Source: Neorhizobium petrolearium (GTDB lineage Bacteria; Pseudomonadota; Alphaproteobacteria; Rhizobiales; Rhizobiaceae). Taken from it: 32,837 bases of DNA. Both the position numbers and the translations under genes were made by a program. The stretch covers positions 1 through 32,837 of the forward strand of contig NZ_JAGGJW010000031.1 in assembly GCF_017873175.1 (NCBI RefSeq), in the 5' to 3' direction. The notes under the pieces were generated by a model. That model did no database searches and was not told where the DNA came from. It saw only the letters and a program-made list of their open reading frames with translations. Shown piece by piece: positions 23,453 to 32,232 of this stretch. Position 1 is the stretch's first letter. Every line of letters starts with the position of its first letter.

Positions 23453-23830
23453 TCACCAGACACGTTCATGGAGCACCGCGTCGAAGACCACATCCGTCGA
23501 GACAAAAGTGCAATGCTCCAGCCGGGCCTGGGCAGCGAGAATCCGGTCCCAGGGATCGCGGTGATCCCAGTCGAAGGAGGCCGCCAGCTCGGCATGAAGA
23601 TCGCTGATGGCAAGCGCCTGCAGCCCGCTGGCCGTCACCGCGGCGCGCAATTCCTGCGGCTTCAAATCAAGTTTCTTCAGGCGCATCTTGTTGTCCAGCT
23701 CATAGAAGGACACGGCGCTGACCAGGATAATGTTGGCCTTGTCCTCGATCAGCATTCGGGCTTTTGACGAAAGCCGGTCGCTGCCGATCGTCCACCAGTA
23801 GACGGCGTGGCTGTCGAGAAGAACCTTCAT
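23453..23830 (-). CDS. VapC-type PIN-domain toxin
   Basis: The 125-residue protein is a PIN-domain ribonuclease: LLDSHAVYWW (first Asp), SAVSFYELDNK (Glu), FDWDHRDPWDRILAAQA (Asp residues) and CTFVSTDVVFD (last Asp). VapC toxins cut specific RNAs such as tRNA. The start ATG overlaps the stop of the upstream antitoxin by four bases. All acidic positions are present, so it should be active. Confidence 0.9.
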   Translation of the reverse strand: MKVLLDSHAVYWWTIGSDRLSSKARMLIEDKANIILVSAVSFYELDNKMRLKKLDLKPQELRAAVTASGLQALAISDLHAELAASFDWDHRDPWDRILAAQARLEHCTFVSTDVVFDAVLHERVW

Positions 23831-24120
23831 GCCTTGGACTCGCGGCCGGCCGGTCCGCCCTTCCAGACGCCGGTATCGTCGTTGAAGTCGCCGGCGTCGA
23901 TCGCCGCCTGCTCGACATCCTGATCATCGAACAGATCGTCGGGCAGGCCGCGCCGGCGCAACAGGCCGAAGGGACGTTTACCGGCAGGGTCGGCCGGGCC
24001 GATGCGGGCGTAAACATCGTTGCCGCGCATGATGACGATTTCTTCGCCCTGGTGGGCGCGTTCGAGGACCTCAGCGAAGTTCCTGCGCGCCTCGCTGATC
24101 TTGTAGCTGGTTTGCGGCAT
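23827..24120 (-). CDS. Phd/YefM-type antitoxin partner of VapC
   Basis: The 97-residue protein begins MPQTSYKISEARRNFAEVLERAHQGEEIVIMRGNDVYARI, a Phd/YefM N-terminal DNA-binding fold, with an acidic C-terminus (DDLFDDQDVEQAAIDAGDFNDD) to embrace the toxin. GGAGG lies upstream of the ATG at 24120; the longer frame to 24183 runs through the operator. It is coupled to vapC by an ATGA overlap and likely represses the operon through the palindrome at 24173-24189. Confidence 0.85.
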   Translation of the reverse strand: MPQTSYKISEARRNFAEVLERAHQGEEIVIMRGNDVYARIGPADPAGKRPFGLLRRRGLPDDLFDDQDVEQAAIDAGDFNDDTGVWKGGPAGRESKA

Positions 24121-24172
24121 GATTGCCTCCGCCTGTTGCCGATCCGGCGAGACTAGCAGGTTTGTCAGGCGC

Positions 24173-24189
24173 GTACAATCCATATGTAC
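24173..24189 (-). promoter_or_regulatory. Candidate vapBC-type operator
   Basis: GTACA-ATCCATA-TGTAC is a perfect 5-bp inverted repeat, 53 bases upstream of the antitoxin ATG. Confidence 0.45.
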
Positions 24190-24199
24190 ACGTCACTTC

Positions 24200-24218
24200 C
24201 GATAAGGGTTACTTATCG
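24200..24218. promoter_or_regulatory. Inverted repeat in the divergent promoter region
   Basis: CGATAAG-GGTTA-CTTATCG is a perfect 7-bp inverted repeat between the divergent vapBC-like operon and the RHE_PE00001-like gene. Either regulator could bind it. Confidence 0.45.
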
Positions 24219-24253
24219 ATGGTTAGGACCTCGACCCATGAAACTATGCAGTG

Positions 24254-24282
24254 ACGGACACAAATCCTTCACTAGTGTCCGT
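24254..24282 (+). promoter_or_regulatory. Inverted repeat just upstream of the RHE_PE00001-like gene
   Basis: ACGGACAC and GTGTCCGT form a perfect 8-bp inverted repeat with a 13-base spacer, ending 17 bases before the ATG at 24300. It is a probable operator or part of the promoter. Confidence 0.5.
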
Positions 24283-24299
24283 GTAGCAAATCATTTACC

Positions 24300-25451
24300 A
24301 TGATTTCAATGTCTTACGATTTGGCCAAATTGCCCATCCAGAGCCTGCTGAGACCGATTTCAGACGCAGGCTCAGCTTTGTCCCGTCTGGACGAGCGCAT
24401 TGCCCGTTCACCGGTCGGTGAGGGTTTTGTCGAACGCTCGCATTTCACCGACGCCTGCGCTTCGCTGTGGATCGACGGAGAACTCGTCCATCTCGAGGAC
24501 CTCGTCCTGCACGACGCGACGAAGGATATCCGCACGCCGACCCATGAGCTGACAATCGCCCGCGACGTCCTGAAAACCCGCCGGCGCATCGCCGCGCAGA
24601 CACCCGGCTGGGCGCTGTCGCCGGACGGTCTTCGCAGCCTCCGCGGCCAGACTACGTCTGGGGCGGCCGCTGACGAGCTTCCTCCCGGAAGTCCTGTTGA
24701 GGTGGATGGTCGAGAGCCGGACATGGCGTCGGCCGGAGAAGGGGAGGGGGAGGACGGCGATGGTAGCGGTATTCTACTCGACGCCGAGTTCGCTGCCATC
24801 GATGCGGTGCTCGCCCGCTCGGACGCTGCTATCGAACAAGCAAAACGGACCGGCCGCGTCGGCGGCCGCGAAAAGGATCCGATGGTCTACGATCTCGACT
24901 GGGATGAGGACGAGCGGCTCGACGAGTGGCGCGGCGTGCTGCGGCAGATGCAAGACCTGCCGGCGGCGTTGCAGGCGGTAGTCGCCCTCGATGCATGGAA
25001 TGAATTATCGGTACTGCAGCATGCGGCCTGGCTCGGTCGGCTTCTCGCAGGATCGATCCTGCGTCAGGCTGGGCTGACGACTGCGACGCATCTGGCCGCC
25101 TTCAATTTTGGCCTCAAAACTGTGCCCGTCGATCGACGCCGGCATCGCGATCGCGAAACCAGGCTGCTGGCCATGCTCGCCGGTATCAGCGCCGCGGCGG
25201 AGCTCGGCCTGAAGGAACATGATCGCCTGGCGCTGGCGCGAAAAATGATGGAGCGAAAACTGGTCGGGAAGCGCACCTCGTCAAAACTCCCAGGGTTGAT
25301 CGAGTTGGTTATCTCGCGGCCGCTCGTCTCCGCCGGTATGATCGCGAAGGAGCTTGCCGTCACGCCGCGGGCGGCGCTGCGGATTGTGGATGAATTGGGA
25401 TTGCGAGAGATGACGGGGAGGGGGAGGTTTCGCGCATGGGGTGTCATTTAG
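24300..25451 (+). CDS. RHE_PE00001 family protein (DUF1612 with C-terminal HTH)
   Basis: The 383-residue protein matches my memory of the rhizobial RHE_PE00001 family, found beside repABC on Rhizobium plasmids. The N-terminal part has FVERSHFTDACASLWIDGELVHLEDLVLHDA (Fic-like fold start without the catalytic HPFx motif), then TPTHELTIARDVLKTRRRIA. The DUF1612 core includes WDEDERLDEWRGVLRQ and LPALLQA-like LPAALQAVVALDAW. The end is an HTH (SAGMIAKELAVTPRAALRIVDELGL) suited to DNA binding. Function is not established. It is convergent, eight bases apart, with the HNH gene. Confidence 0.8.
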   Translation: MISMSYDLAKLPIQSLLRPISDAGSALSRLDERIARSPVGEGFVERSHFTDACASLWIDGELVHLEDLVLHDATKDIRTPTHELTIARDVLKTRRRIAAQTPGWALSPDGLRSLRGQTTSGAAADELPPGSPVEVDGREPDMASAGEGEGEDGDGSGILLDAEFAAIDAVLARSDAAIEQAKRTGRVGGREKDPMVYDLDWDEDERLDEWRGVLRQMQDLPAALQAVVALDAWNELSVLQHAAWLGRLLAGSILRQAGLTTATHLAAFNFGLKTVPVDRRRHRDRETRLLAMLAGISAAAELGLKEHDRLALARKMMERKLVGKRTSSKLPGLIELVISRPLVSAGMIAKELAVTPRAALRIVDELGLREMTGRGRFRAWGVI

Positions 25452-25459
25452 ACGTATCT

Positions 25460-26059
25460 TCACGGCAAGCCGCTCAGGCCAGCGTAGATTGACAGCGCTA
25501 CGCGATAATCGATCAAGTGTTTTCCGTGTGGGTATGCGGTCACGAATTGCTTGATCTCCAATGGGGAGAATGAAAACTCCGAGGGAAGCTTTAGTTTTCG
25601 CTTAGCGGCTGCATCCGCAGAGTTGCATTGCTCACAGATGACGGTCGGTTCGAATCTCGGCGTGAACAAGCTAGGCGTCCCGCTCCAGAGGTATTTGTCG
25701 CCAGAATGATCATGATGCGAGTGATACCCACCTGCCCAACCGGGGCTCCGTGCCGCGGGGTTTTTCGGGAAAAGCGTGGTCCATCTAAGAACTTGGCACT
25801 TTGTGCGTAAACATCCTGGGCAAAGCCAGTGTTCAGGTAGGCTCCTATAGATATTCTTACAATGAGCTCCATCGAAAGCGAGATACTCGTCCAATGTCGG
25901 CCGTCGCACAACCCGATTGTGATCAAGGACCTTCTCTCTCGATTGATTTCGAATTCCGTGACCCTCGCACGCCTGGCAACGTCCCGCGCGGAAATAGCGG
26001 ATGTCACCAGTCGCACATACACATGGACGAGGGGCGTTCGAAGGCATTGTTCCATCCAT
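25460..26059 (-). CDS. HNH-type endonuclease, partner of the STAND-like NTPase
   Basis: The 199-residue protein has zinc-binding pairs (CVCATG/RCQAC and CPGCLRTKC) and an HNH-like core: GYHSHHDHSGD supplies the histidine strand, and VICEQCNSADAAAKRKLKL supplies the second Cys pair and the Asn helix. The C-terminal portion, FSPLEIKQFVTAYPHGKHLIDY, is helical. It likely cuts nucleic acid. The ATG at 26059 has GGAAG nine bases upstream; the longer frame starts at a TTG without a site. It lies 98 bases after the stop of the large NTPase on the same strand, suggesting one transcript and a joint defence role (inference). Confidence 0.7.
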   Translation of the reverse strand: MDGTMPSNAPRPCVCATGDIRYFRAGRCQACEGHGIRNQSREKVLDHNRVVRRPTLDEYLAFDGAHCKNIYRSLPEHWLCPGCLRTKCQVLRWTTLFPKNPAARSPGWAGGYHSHHDHSGDKYLWSGTPSLFTPRFEPTVICEQCNSADAAAKRKLKLPSEFSFSPLEIKQFVTAYPHGKHLIDYRVALSIYAGLSGLP

Positions 26060-26157
26060 CCATTTCGGCTTCCGACTTGAACGCCAGTTCGGACTGCCAT
26101 CGAAATCGCTAGTCAAAGGGCTACAAAGTTTGAGTGTCCAGCGGTGAAAAAAGGCGT

Positions 26158-29100
26158 TTACCTCGGCAATTCGCCCGCTAAAATACCTTCGAACTGGCGA
26201 GCCTCCGGAACGCCTGCTCGCACCAAGAGAGCAAGAAGGTTGTCGACCTCGTCTCGCACGGGTTGATCAGAGGCGAGAGCGTTGGGACTTGAGGTCAGGA
26301 TCTCGCCGAGCCACGCGCAAATGCGTTGCCCCAACTTCCGTTCAATCCAAAGGTCAACATTATCGGGATAAGCGGTTAGCCATGCTCGGCTACCAGCTAC
26401 GAGAAGTGGAAGCAAGCTCGCTTCTGGCATGGCTTCGAGCGTGTTCATCGTGAAAATCGCGGTGAAGAAGCTTGGGCTCCTGGCGAGAAAATCCTGAAGC
26501 TGAGGGATGATACGATTGAAGCGTGCCAGATCCTCATGTCTCAGATAGGTGGATGTTTGAGTCAGAACATAGTCGTTGAACAGCAATGTTGCGAGAGCAG
26601 GCCCGAGATGGACTTCGACCGTGCCCGATGCCCGTCCAACGTGACGGTCCCACCCCCTTGTCCCGATAAGCCTTTCTGTGAGCTGTCGACGAATTTCTGG
26701 CGCAACGTCGTCAAGCTCTCCACTTCGGAAGTAGACGAGATCTACAGCTCGCAGAAACACCTGCATGACATCGAAAAACGGCTCATCGGGAAGACTGATG
26801 ATGTCGTTGAGTGAGAAAGCTCCGACTTCGGAGATTGAGAGCCCGCCGAGTGATTTCGCCAGTAGCGGGTAATACTGCGCATTCCATTCATAGGCGGTGC
26901 GGGATAGCTCTTCGTCTGTATCCAGACCCTTTCCGTTCAGCGACGCTGAAAAATCCTTATAAGCTGACAAAAGATCTCGAACCCACACTATGTTGGAGAC
27001 GTCCGTAACAATCTGTAGGGTGCTCATCCAAAGCGCGGCAGCCTGGTCATCGATAAAGGTGCTCGCACGGATAAATTTTCTCTGTTTGGGCGCGGATGTT
27101 GGCGCCTTTCCGAGGGTCAGACGCCGCCGGTTCCTGCGATTGCCGCGAGCTTCGTCTTCCGTCGAAAATTCCGGCCACTGCGGTTCGGTTTCATTCTCGC
27201 CTTTGAGCCAGGCAATCTCCGCGTTCACGACAGCCGCCTGTCGTGTGGCATAGTCCGCGCGCTGCTTTTCACTCTCGTCCGGATCATCCCAAAGTTTTAT
27301 GGGCTTGATACATGCGTTCAATGCACATCGGAGGATTGCCCTTGGTAGTCGCTCGTCATGGACATTGAGCTTTCCAATGACAGTCGCTAAGCCATGGGCT
27401 CCTGCGGGACTCTCTCTGGCTGCGATATCAAGGAGCAGCCGAACGCGCGCGGTTGTCGGATCGCGCAGATAAAGCTCGGCCAGTCCCGCGAACGCAGTCG
27501 CAACTGGGTTGAACCGTAGACCCCCACGGACGCGATGCGCCGCGTCGTCCTTGGCGCCAAGTGCCTTGGTCAGGAGCTCCTCGGCCCAAGCACCATGCTT
27601 CTGTCGCAGTTCGTCCGATCCGTCCCGAAGAAGGATTAACGCTGCTGCGCGGATCGCCTCCTGATTGACGAACGCCTCATCATCACTGTCGTCGTCGCAT
27701 GCGGTTTCCCCGGTAATCGTTGATTGTTTTCGAGCCCATTCAACGCCCCTCGACGGCAGATCGATGGGTGTCCCGGAGGAATTATCCATGGCCATTGTCA
27801 AAAGCGCACTCAGGTTTGCGTGCTCGATCCGAGATGCCTCTCCCTCGTTCATCCTGGCAATGTGTGTTGCCTCGATTTCAGGCGATATGTACTGGCGGCC
27901 ACGTGTGACCGAGCCACCTTCCGCTTGTAACTCCTGTTCAATCCAGTTGGCAGGTTCCAACAAATTCAGGGCGTGTTGGACCATGAATTCTGGGTCCGCA
28001 AAGTTTGCAGTTGGTTCCGGGGCGCCAAGCCGTTGGGCCGCCAACTGGAGATTCCCAACAAGATTGAGCCTAAGGCTCTCCGGCCCGTTGATTGTGTAGT
28101 CGTGATAGAGGCTCTCTAGCGGCAGGCGACGCGAGGGGCGCGACTTCAATGCCGCTTCCGCCGCAAGGCTTGCCGGGTCACTTCGCATGGCTCGCAGACC
28201 GAACAGATCGCGCGTGTCGAAACTATCCCGGGCTACGCGGTTACGATCCCAGCTGACCAGCTCGGGACTGGCGAGGAAAGAAGTCGCGATCTCTTTCGAC
28301 TTTGGCCAATGGGAAATGATCAGATCGACTGCAATCAAAAGGAAGGCAGCGGGAGATCCAACCGGCCCCAGCACTGTCTTTAGGATGTCTTCGAAATCAT
28401 CGCCGACATCAATGCGCTCATGCGCCCACATTTCGAGCGCCATGAGTGAGGAGCCCATGGCATAATATCCGCTGTCGCCACGAGACCACCGATATGTGTT
28501 GCGCCATGGAAAAAAACGTTCCTCACCGTCCAAAATCAAAACAAAGCCATCGGTGCCAGGATCCCGACCACCGGATCCGAAGGCGATCGCATGATTGACC
28601 AGTCTTTTGACGAGGCCAAGGCCGTCGGGCGTCGAATGCCTCAGAAGTTCCAGGAAAGGTCCCCTCGTCGGCCCATCTGGGAGGAACTGGCTATCAAGAT
28701 ATGTGAATGGCCCGAGGCGCTGCGACGACCGTTCGAACGGATCCTCTGGCTCTACTGCGATCAGGCTACCCGCCATAAGCTCGGCAAGTTGCTTTGGCGC
28801 TGCCTGGGCGAGCGACCCACTAAATTTGAGCAATCCTGCTATGATACCCCGATCGTATTTGTATTTGCGGATGCGTTCGAGGTAGTCGATTGCAAGATCC
28901 GGACTTTTCGATGCGAACAGCAATAACCCGGTCCGTAGCTTCTCTGCGACGGGCTGGCCGTCAAAGAAGCCAAATGACCCTGTGTAGCTCATTTGACGCT
29001 CCGCCTGGCGATCATCATCTTCGATATCGACCAGCCATCTATGCAAGCACGAAAGCAAGATTGGCGTCAGGCGGTCCTGCCCGAATGTTGCAAGCATCCA

Positions 29101-31245
29101 GCTCGTATAGAGCTCAGCGATGTCATCGATGATTTTTGCAGGAACACTGGCTCCGAGATCGATAAGCCACAGAATCAAATGCAGCCAGGATGCCCTGTTG
29201 GGAAGAAAGAGGCCCGGCGGTATCTGTTCCGGCTTGATCCCGATCTGAAGGAAAAGAGACGAAGCTGGTTCGACGTCCACGGCCATCACCGTTCGGATCA
29301 GCTCATGCAATAGACCGGCATCGTTTTCCAGCAGCGTGCCGGCCTCTCGCCTAAGCAATTCTGTCGCTGCCTCGGAATGGACGATAGCTAGCAAGGCGGC
29401 GCGCCGCCACGAGCCATGGATGTCAGGGGTCGAGAGCCGCTCAAGGACCTTGCCCCACCCGCCGGCGAACTCGCCGCGTTCTAACGCAAACCGCGCTGCC
29501 AACTCGACCCCGCGTCCGACTACAGCAGTAGCGGGCTTTCCGAGCGATAGCTCGTCAAACGAATGCGGATCGGCTGAAAGCAGGTTGCCGATGGCCCATT
29601 CCCGCAGGACATCGTGCCGGAAAGCCACTCGATCATTGCCTAAGTCTCTCAAGGTTTCGCTTCGCACCAGGCTGTCCAGGGCGGATGCGTCCAGATTGCT
29701 GGCATCAAGAACAAACTCGCCTTTGATCGCCATGCTGGCGAGCGAACGCAGCACACGGGCGCGGAGGCGATGCCCTTCGTTCCTGGGACCATCGGCAGAT
29801 CTCCACCAATGCTCGGCCATATCCAGTTCGCTTGTAGGTATGGGCAGCCCTTGCGGTTGAGCGATCTGGCGAGATAGTCGATATAGATTTCGCACGACTT
29901 TGCGGGCCGGATGGTTATCGGCCAGGAGAAAGGCGAGCCGATGTTGAGCGTCGCTAAGCTCTTCGACTTCCGAGGAATTTAACTCGTCAATGATAACAGG
30001 TGTTGCGGGATCAAGCACCTTGATAGCATCGACGTCCAGCCACGATTGCTCGTCAATTCCAAAGTTTCGACGCGCGGTCGCTATAACCGTCATACCAGGT
30101 ATGCGCGACGACTCTCGTAAGAGGTCGTTGACGGTTTTTCGTTCCTGTTCACTGAATGAGTCGAGATTGTCGAGGAACAGACTTGCTCCGCCATCGGCGG
30201 CCAAGTCGGATAGAAGCTCATGCAAGCTGCCATCGAAACCTAGTTCGACCCTCATCTGCGGCCAGCCTCGCAGTGGTGTCCGGCCCGGGGCCAAGACAAT
30301 AATGCGGCCTTCAATTGAATACTGCTCGGCTAACTGCCTGAGTATACCGGACTTTCCAACACCTGCTTCGCCCCGAATTTCAACGTAGCGGCCACTCTGA
30401 AGCGCTGAGTTAACGGCTTCAATCCGTTCAGTTCGGGCGAGTGTGCTATCGCCAATCCTGTAGTCGATATCGGCAAGCGCGAGGGAAGATGATTCCCAGA
30501 TGGCTGCTCTGACGTTCTTTAGTCTGGCATTCGCTGCAACAGCTAGGCCATGGGGCGACAAGTCTGCCGAAAGACGCTCAAAGTCTCGATCGCCCCCATC
30601 GGCTGCAATTTCCTCCGTAATTGAGATCAGCGTCGTCCACAGGGTCGATGCCTGATCAGCCTTCTCCGCCGCCAATACACGGCTCGCCCGCTCACGAGAT
30701 AATTCCTCGCTGGCAGACCCAACTGCTGTAAAATCGAAAATCAGGATCTGAAGCCTGCCTAGAACCTTCCAAAGCGTCTCATCGCCATGATCTGCTCCGG
30801 CTTCACGCAGGTGATCACGGAGCGTTCGGACGAAGGCACGCATGTCGTCATTGCCAGCTCCTGTCCTGTTTAGGCGACCGAAGAACTCCAGTGCTGATCC
30901 CATCTGGCGTGCCCAGCGAAGAACGTCCTGGTAGGCACCATGGACTTTCCGGGACGCTCTGGCGGTCGCAATCGCCAATTCATTGCGCTCATCCCAGAAA
31001 GAGGTAGCACCGATTGCGCGTGCAATCTGTTCTGCCGTTTTTTTGAACGCGGCATCTGTAGGGGCAAACGAAATTGTTCGTTTGACCTGAATTTGGAGGC
31101 TTGCCTTGGCGCCCGTTGTCCTGTCATGAGCATGGACGATGACATCATCCAGCGGGAAGCCTTCATCACCCCGCTGAAAAGCCACGCGATCGATGACCGT
31201 ACCCGGCAACCCTCGCGGCTCAGCCGAACTCTTTGTCACGGCCAT
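26158..31245 (-). CDS. Large STAND-like NTPase with N-terminal nuclease-like domain (putative antiphage protein)
   Basis: The 1,695-residue protein starts at the ATG at 31245, because the frame upstream reads as non-coding. Residues ~20-90 resemble a PD-(D/E)XK / Cap4 (DUF4297-like) nuclease: DDVIV with Asp33/34, then LQIQVKR with Gln53 and Lys55. The NTPase follows: Walker A GEAGVGKS (292-299), Walker B ASLFLDNLD (354-362), sensor-like VIATARR (387-393), and a winged-helix segment FRHDVLREWAIGNLL (542-556). The remaining ~1,140 residues are helical repeats of the kind that sense ligands in STAND proteins. This order is that of Avs-type defence proteins, but I cannot assign a named type. The gene is unbroken. 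It could instead be an NTPase with a degenerate nuclease. Confidence 0.7.
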   Translation of the reverse strand: MAVTKSSAEPRGLPGTVIDRVAFQRGDEGFPLDDVIVHAHDRTTGAKASLQIQVKRTISFAPTDAAFKKTAEQIARAIGATSFWDERNELAIATARASRKVHGAYQDVLRWARQMGSALEFFGRLNRTGAGNDDMRAFVRTLRDHLREAGADHGDETLWKVLGRLQILIFDFTAVGSASEELSRERASRVLAAEKADQASTLWTTLISITEEIAADGGDRDFERLSADLSPHGLAVAANARLKNVRAAIWESSSLALADIDYRIGDSTLARTERIEAVNSALQSGRYVEIRGEAGVGKSGILRQLAEQYSIEGRIIVLAPGRTPLRGWPQMRVELGFDGSLHELLSDLAADGGASLFLDNLDSFSEQERKTVNDLLRESSRIPGMTVIATARRNFGIDEQSWLDVDAIKVLDPATPVIIDELNSSEVEELSDAQHRLAFLLADNHPARKVVRNLYRLSRQIAQPQGLPIPTSELDMAEHWWRSADGPRNEGHRLRARVLRSLASMAIKGEFVLDASNLDASALDSLVRSETLRDLGNDRVAFRHDVLREWAIGNLLSADPHSFDELSLGKPATAVVGRGVELAARFALERGEFAGGWGKVLERLSTPDIHGSWRRAALLAIVHSEAATELLRREAGTLLENDAGLLHELIRTVMAVDVEPASSLFLQIGIKPEQIPPGLFLPNRASWLHLILWLIDLGASVPAKIIDDIAELYTSWMLATFGQDRLTPILLSCLHRWLVDIEDDDRQAERQMSYTGSFGFFDGQPVAEKLRTGLLLFASKSPDLAIDYLERIRKYKYDRGIIAGLLKFSGSLAQAAPKQLAELMAGSLIAVEPEDPFERSSQRLGPFTYLDSQFLPDGPTRGPFLELLRHSTPDGLGLVKRLVNHAIAFGSGGRDPGTDGFVLILDGEERFFPWRNTYRWSRGDSGYYAMGSSLMALEMWAHERIDVGDDFEDILKTVLGPVGSPAAFLLIAVDLIISHWPKSKEIATSFLASPELVSWDRNRVARDSFDTRDLFGLRAMRSDPASLAAEAALKSRPSRRLPLESLYHDYTINGPESLRLNLVGNLQLAAQRLGAPEPTANFADPEFMVQHALNLLEPANWIEQELQAEGGSVTRGRQYISPEIEATHIARMNEGEASRIEHANLSALLTMAMDNSSGTPIDLPSRGVEWARKQSTITGETACDDDSDDEAFVNQEAIRAAALILLRDGSDELRQKHGAWAEELLTKALGAKDDAAHRVRGGLRFNPVATAFAGLAELYLRDPTTARVRLLLDIAARESPAGAHGLATVIGKLNVHDERLPRAILRCALNACIKPIKLWDDPDESEKQRADYATRQAAVVNAEIAWLKGENETEPQWPEFSTEDEARGNRRNRRRLTLGKAPTSAPKQRKFIRASTFIDDQAAALWMSTLQIVTDVSNIVWVRDLLSAYKDFSASLNGKGLDTDEELSRTAYEWNAQYYPLLAKSLGGLSISEVGAFSLNDIISLPDEPFFDVMQVFLRAVDLVYFRSGELDDVAPEIRRQLTERLIGTRGWDRHVGRASGTVEVHLGPALATLLFNDYVLTQTSTYLRHEDLARFNRIIPQLQDFLARSPSFFTAIFTMNTLEAMPEASLLPLLVAGSRAWLTAYPDNVDLWIERKLGQRICAWLGEILTSSPNALASDQPVRDEVDNLLALLVRAGVPEARQFEGILAGELPR

Positions 31246-31327
31246 CGATGTCGAGGGCTCCGCTTTTGACCAGCTGCGACCATGCGTCGGCGGCAGATCG
31301 GTTGATGCTGCGTGTGGACTGAGACAT
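31220..31327 (-). CDS. Possible 35-residue leader peptide overlapping the NTPase start
   Basis: An ATG at 31327 opens MSQSTRSINRSAADAWSQLV and runs 35 codons to a stop at 31220, overlapping the first 26 bases of the NTPase gene in another frame. The composition is protein-like and the overlap would allow coupled translation. The ribosome binding site is weak. It might be a leader peptide, or the true N-terminus joined by a frameshift. Confidence 0.3.
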   Translation of the reverse strand: MSQSTRSINRSAADAWSQLVKSGALDIDGRDKEFG

Positions 31328-31386
31328 TTGACGTTCCGAACTTCGTTCCGTGTCGTGGATTGGCATCGACCACAGTCGTGGCACAA

Positions 31387-31403
31387 CGTACCGCTAAGGT
31401 ACG
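31387..31403 (-). promoter_or_regulatory. Candidate operator upstream of the NTPase gene
   Basis: CGTACC-GCTAA-GGTACG is a perfect 6-bp inverted repeat, 142 bases upstream of the NTPase ATG and 60 before the small frame. Confidence 0.4.
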
Positions 31404-31413
31404 CTGAACCCAA

Positions 31414-31956
31414 CTAATAGCCCCATCCGCAATACGCCGCTAAGCGCCGAGGTTGCGTCCAGTCTAACGGTTCATGTCGCTTGAAGAACGAGGAAAAGCC
31501 TTGCGCATGGACGACGGCGGCGCCATTCGCGGGGCCGCGATCGTTGTCGCTTTAGCCTGCCATTTGCACCGCTGCAACTGGCAATCTTTTCACAACCAAC
31601 CCCTCCCTAGGACAAAGTGTAAGAAAAAGTAAGTCCGCGGGCTCCGGAGCGGCATTCGGTTCCGGGCAGGCGCCGATTACGCACTCGCGCCGTCCGTAAG
31701 CGCGTTAACTTAATTCCGAAATGACGAAATTGGCTGTCAGTGCAGCGCATATCGATCAGTAGGGATTCTCAAGTGTAATCAGTGTCGCTGCTTCGAAAAT
31801 AACGCTGCCGACGGTTCGTACCCCTTCAAGGCGTTGGGACCCACCCTGACATCCTTGCTAGGTCGCGAACCCGGAATCGACCAAGACCCCTGGAGTGCCG
31901 CCAATCGGGCGCCATGTGGCTACCGACCGTCTTTGTCACAGATGCGGTTGGTTCTG
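31414..31956. other. Intergenic region, possible transfer origin
   Basis: About 540 bases with no credible gene. It contains TAAGTCCGC (about 31630-31638), which resembles the nick region TAAGTGCGC of MobQ-type origins at 8 of 9 bases, followed by GCTCCGGAGC, a 10-bp palindrome. A mobC-like gene lies 0.6 kb away. The transfer-origin idea is weak because the usual upstream inverted repeat is not seen. Confidence 0.2.
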
Positions 31957-32232
31957 TTAGCTGCGCGCGAATGCCAGAAGCGGAGCGATGTCATGATTGT
32001 CCGCCGCGCGTAGTGCGGCGACGTAGCGTCCTCGCAATTCGCCAACATTGGCCAGACTGCCGCCGCCCCAGGTAAAAGGATCACCGCCAAGCCGCTCGAT
32101 CAGCAGGTCGGCTGCGAGACGTGCCTGCCGTCCATTTCCGTTCGGAAACGGGTGGATGGCGACGAGGCGATGATGGAATCTGATTGCTATCTCATCCGGT
32201 GGAAAGGTCTTGTGTTCAATCCAGTAATCAAC
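31957..32232 (-). pseudogene. Fic-domain protein (mobile mystery protein B-like), C-terminal fragment
   Basis: The fragment reads DYWIEHKTFPPDEIAIRFHHRLVAIHPFPNGNGRQARLAADLL and continues to FTWGGGS and LRGRYVAALRAADNHDIAPLL. HPFPNGNGR is the Fic AMP-transferase motif, and the flanks match mobile mystery protein B. The N-terminal half and the partner gene (mystery protein A) are missing. Upstream of about 32232 the frame continues only as the antisense of the mobC-like gene, so the break is sharp. Confidence 0.7.

Noticed and set aside
23468..24156. Plus-strand frames opposite the vapBC-like genes
   Set aside because: Antisense shadows of two convincing toxin-antitoxin genes.
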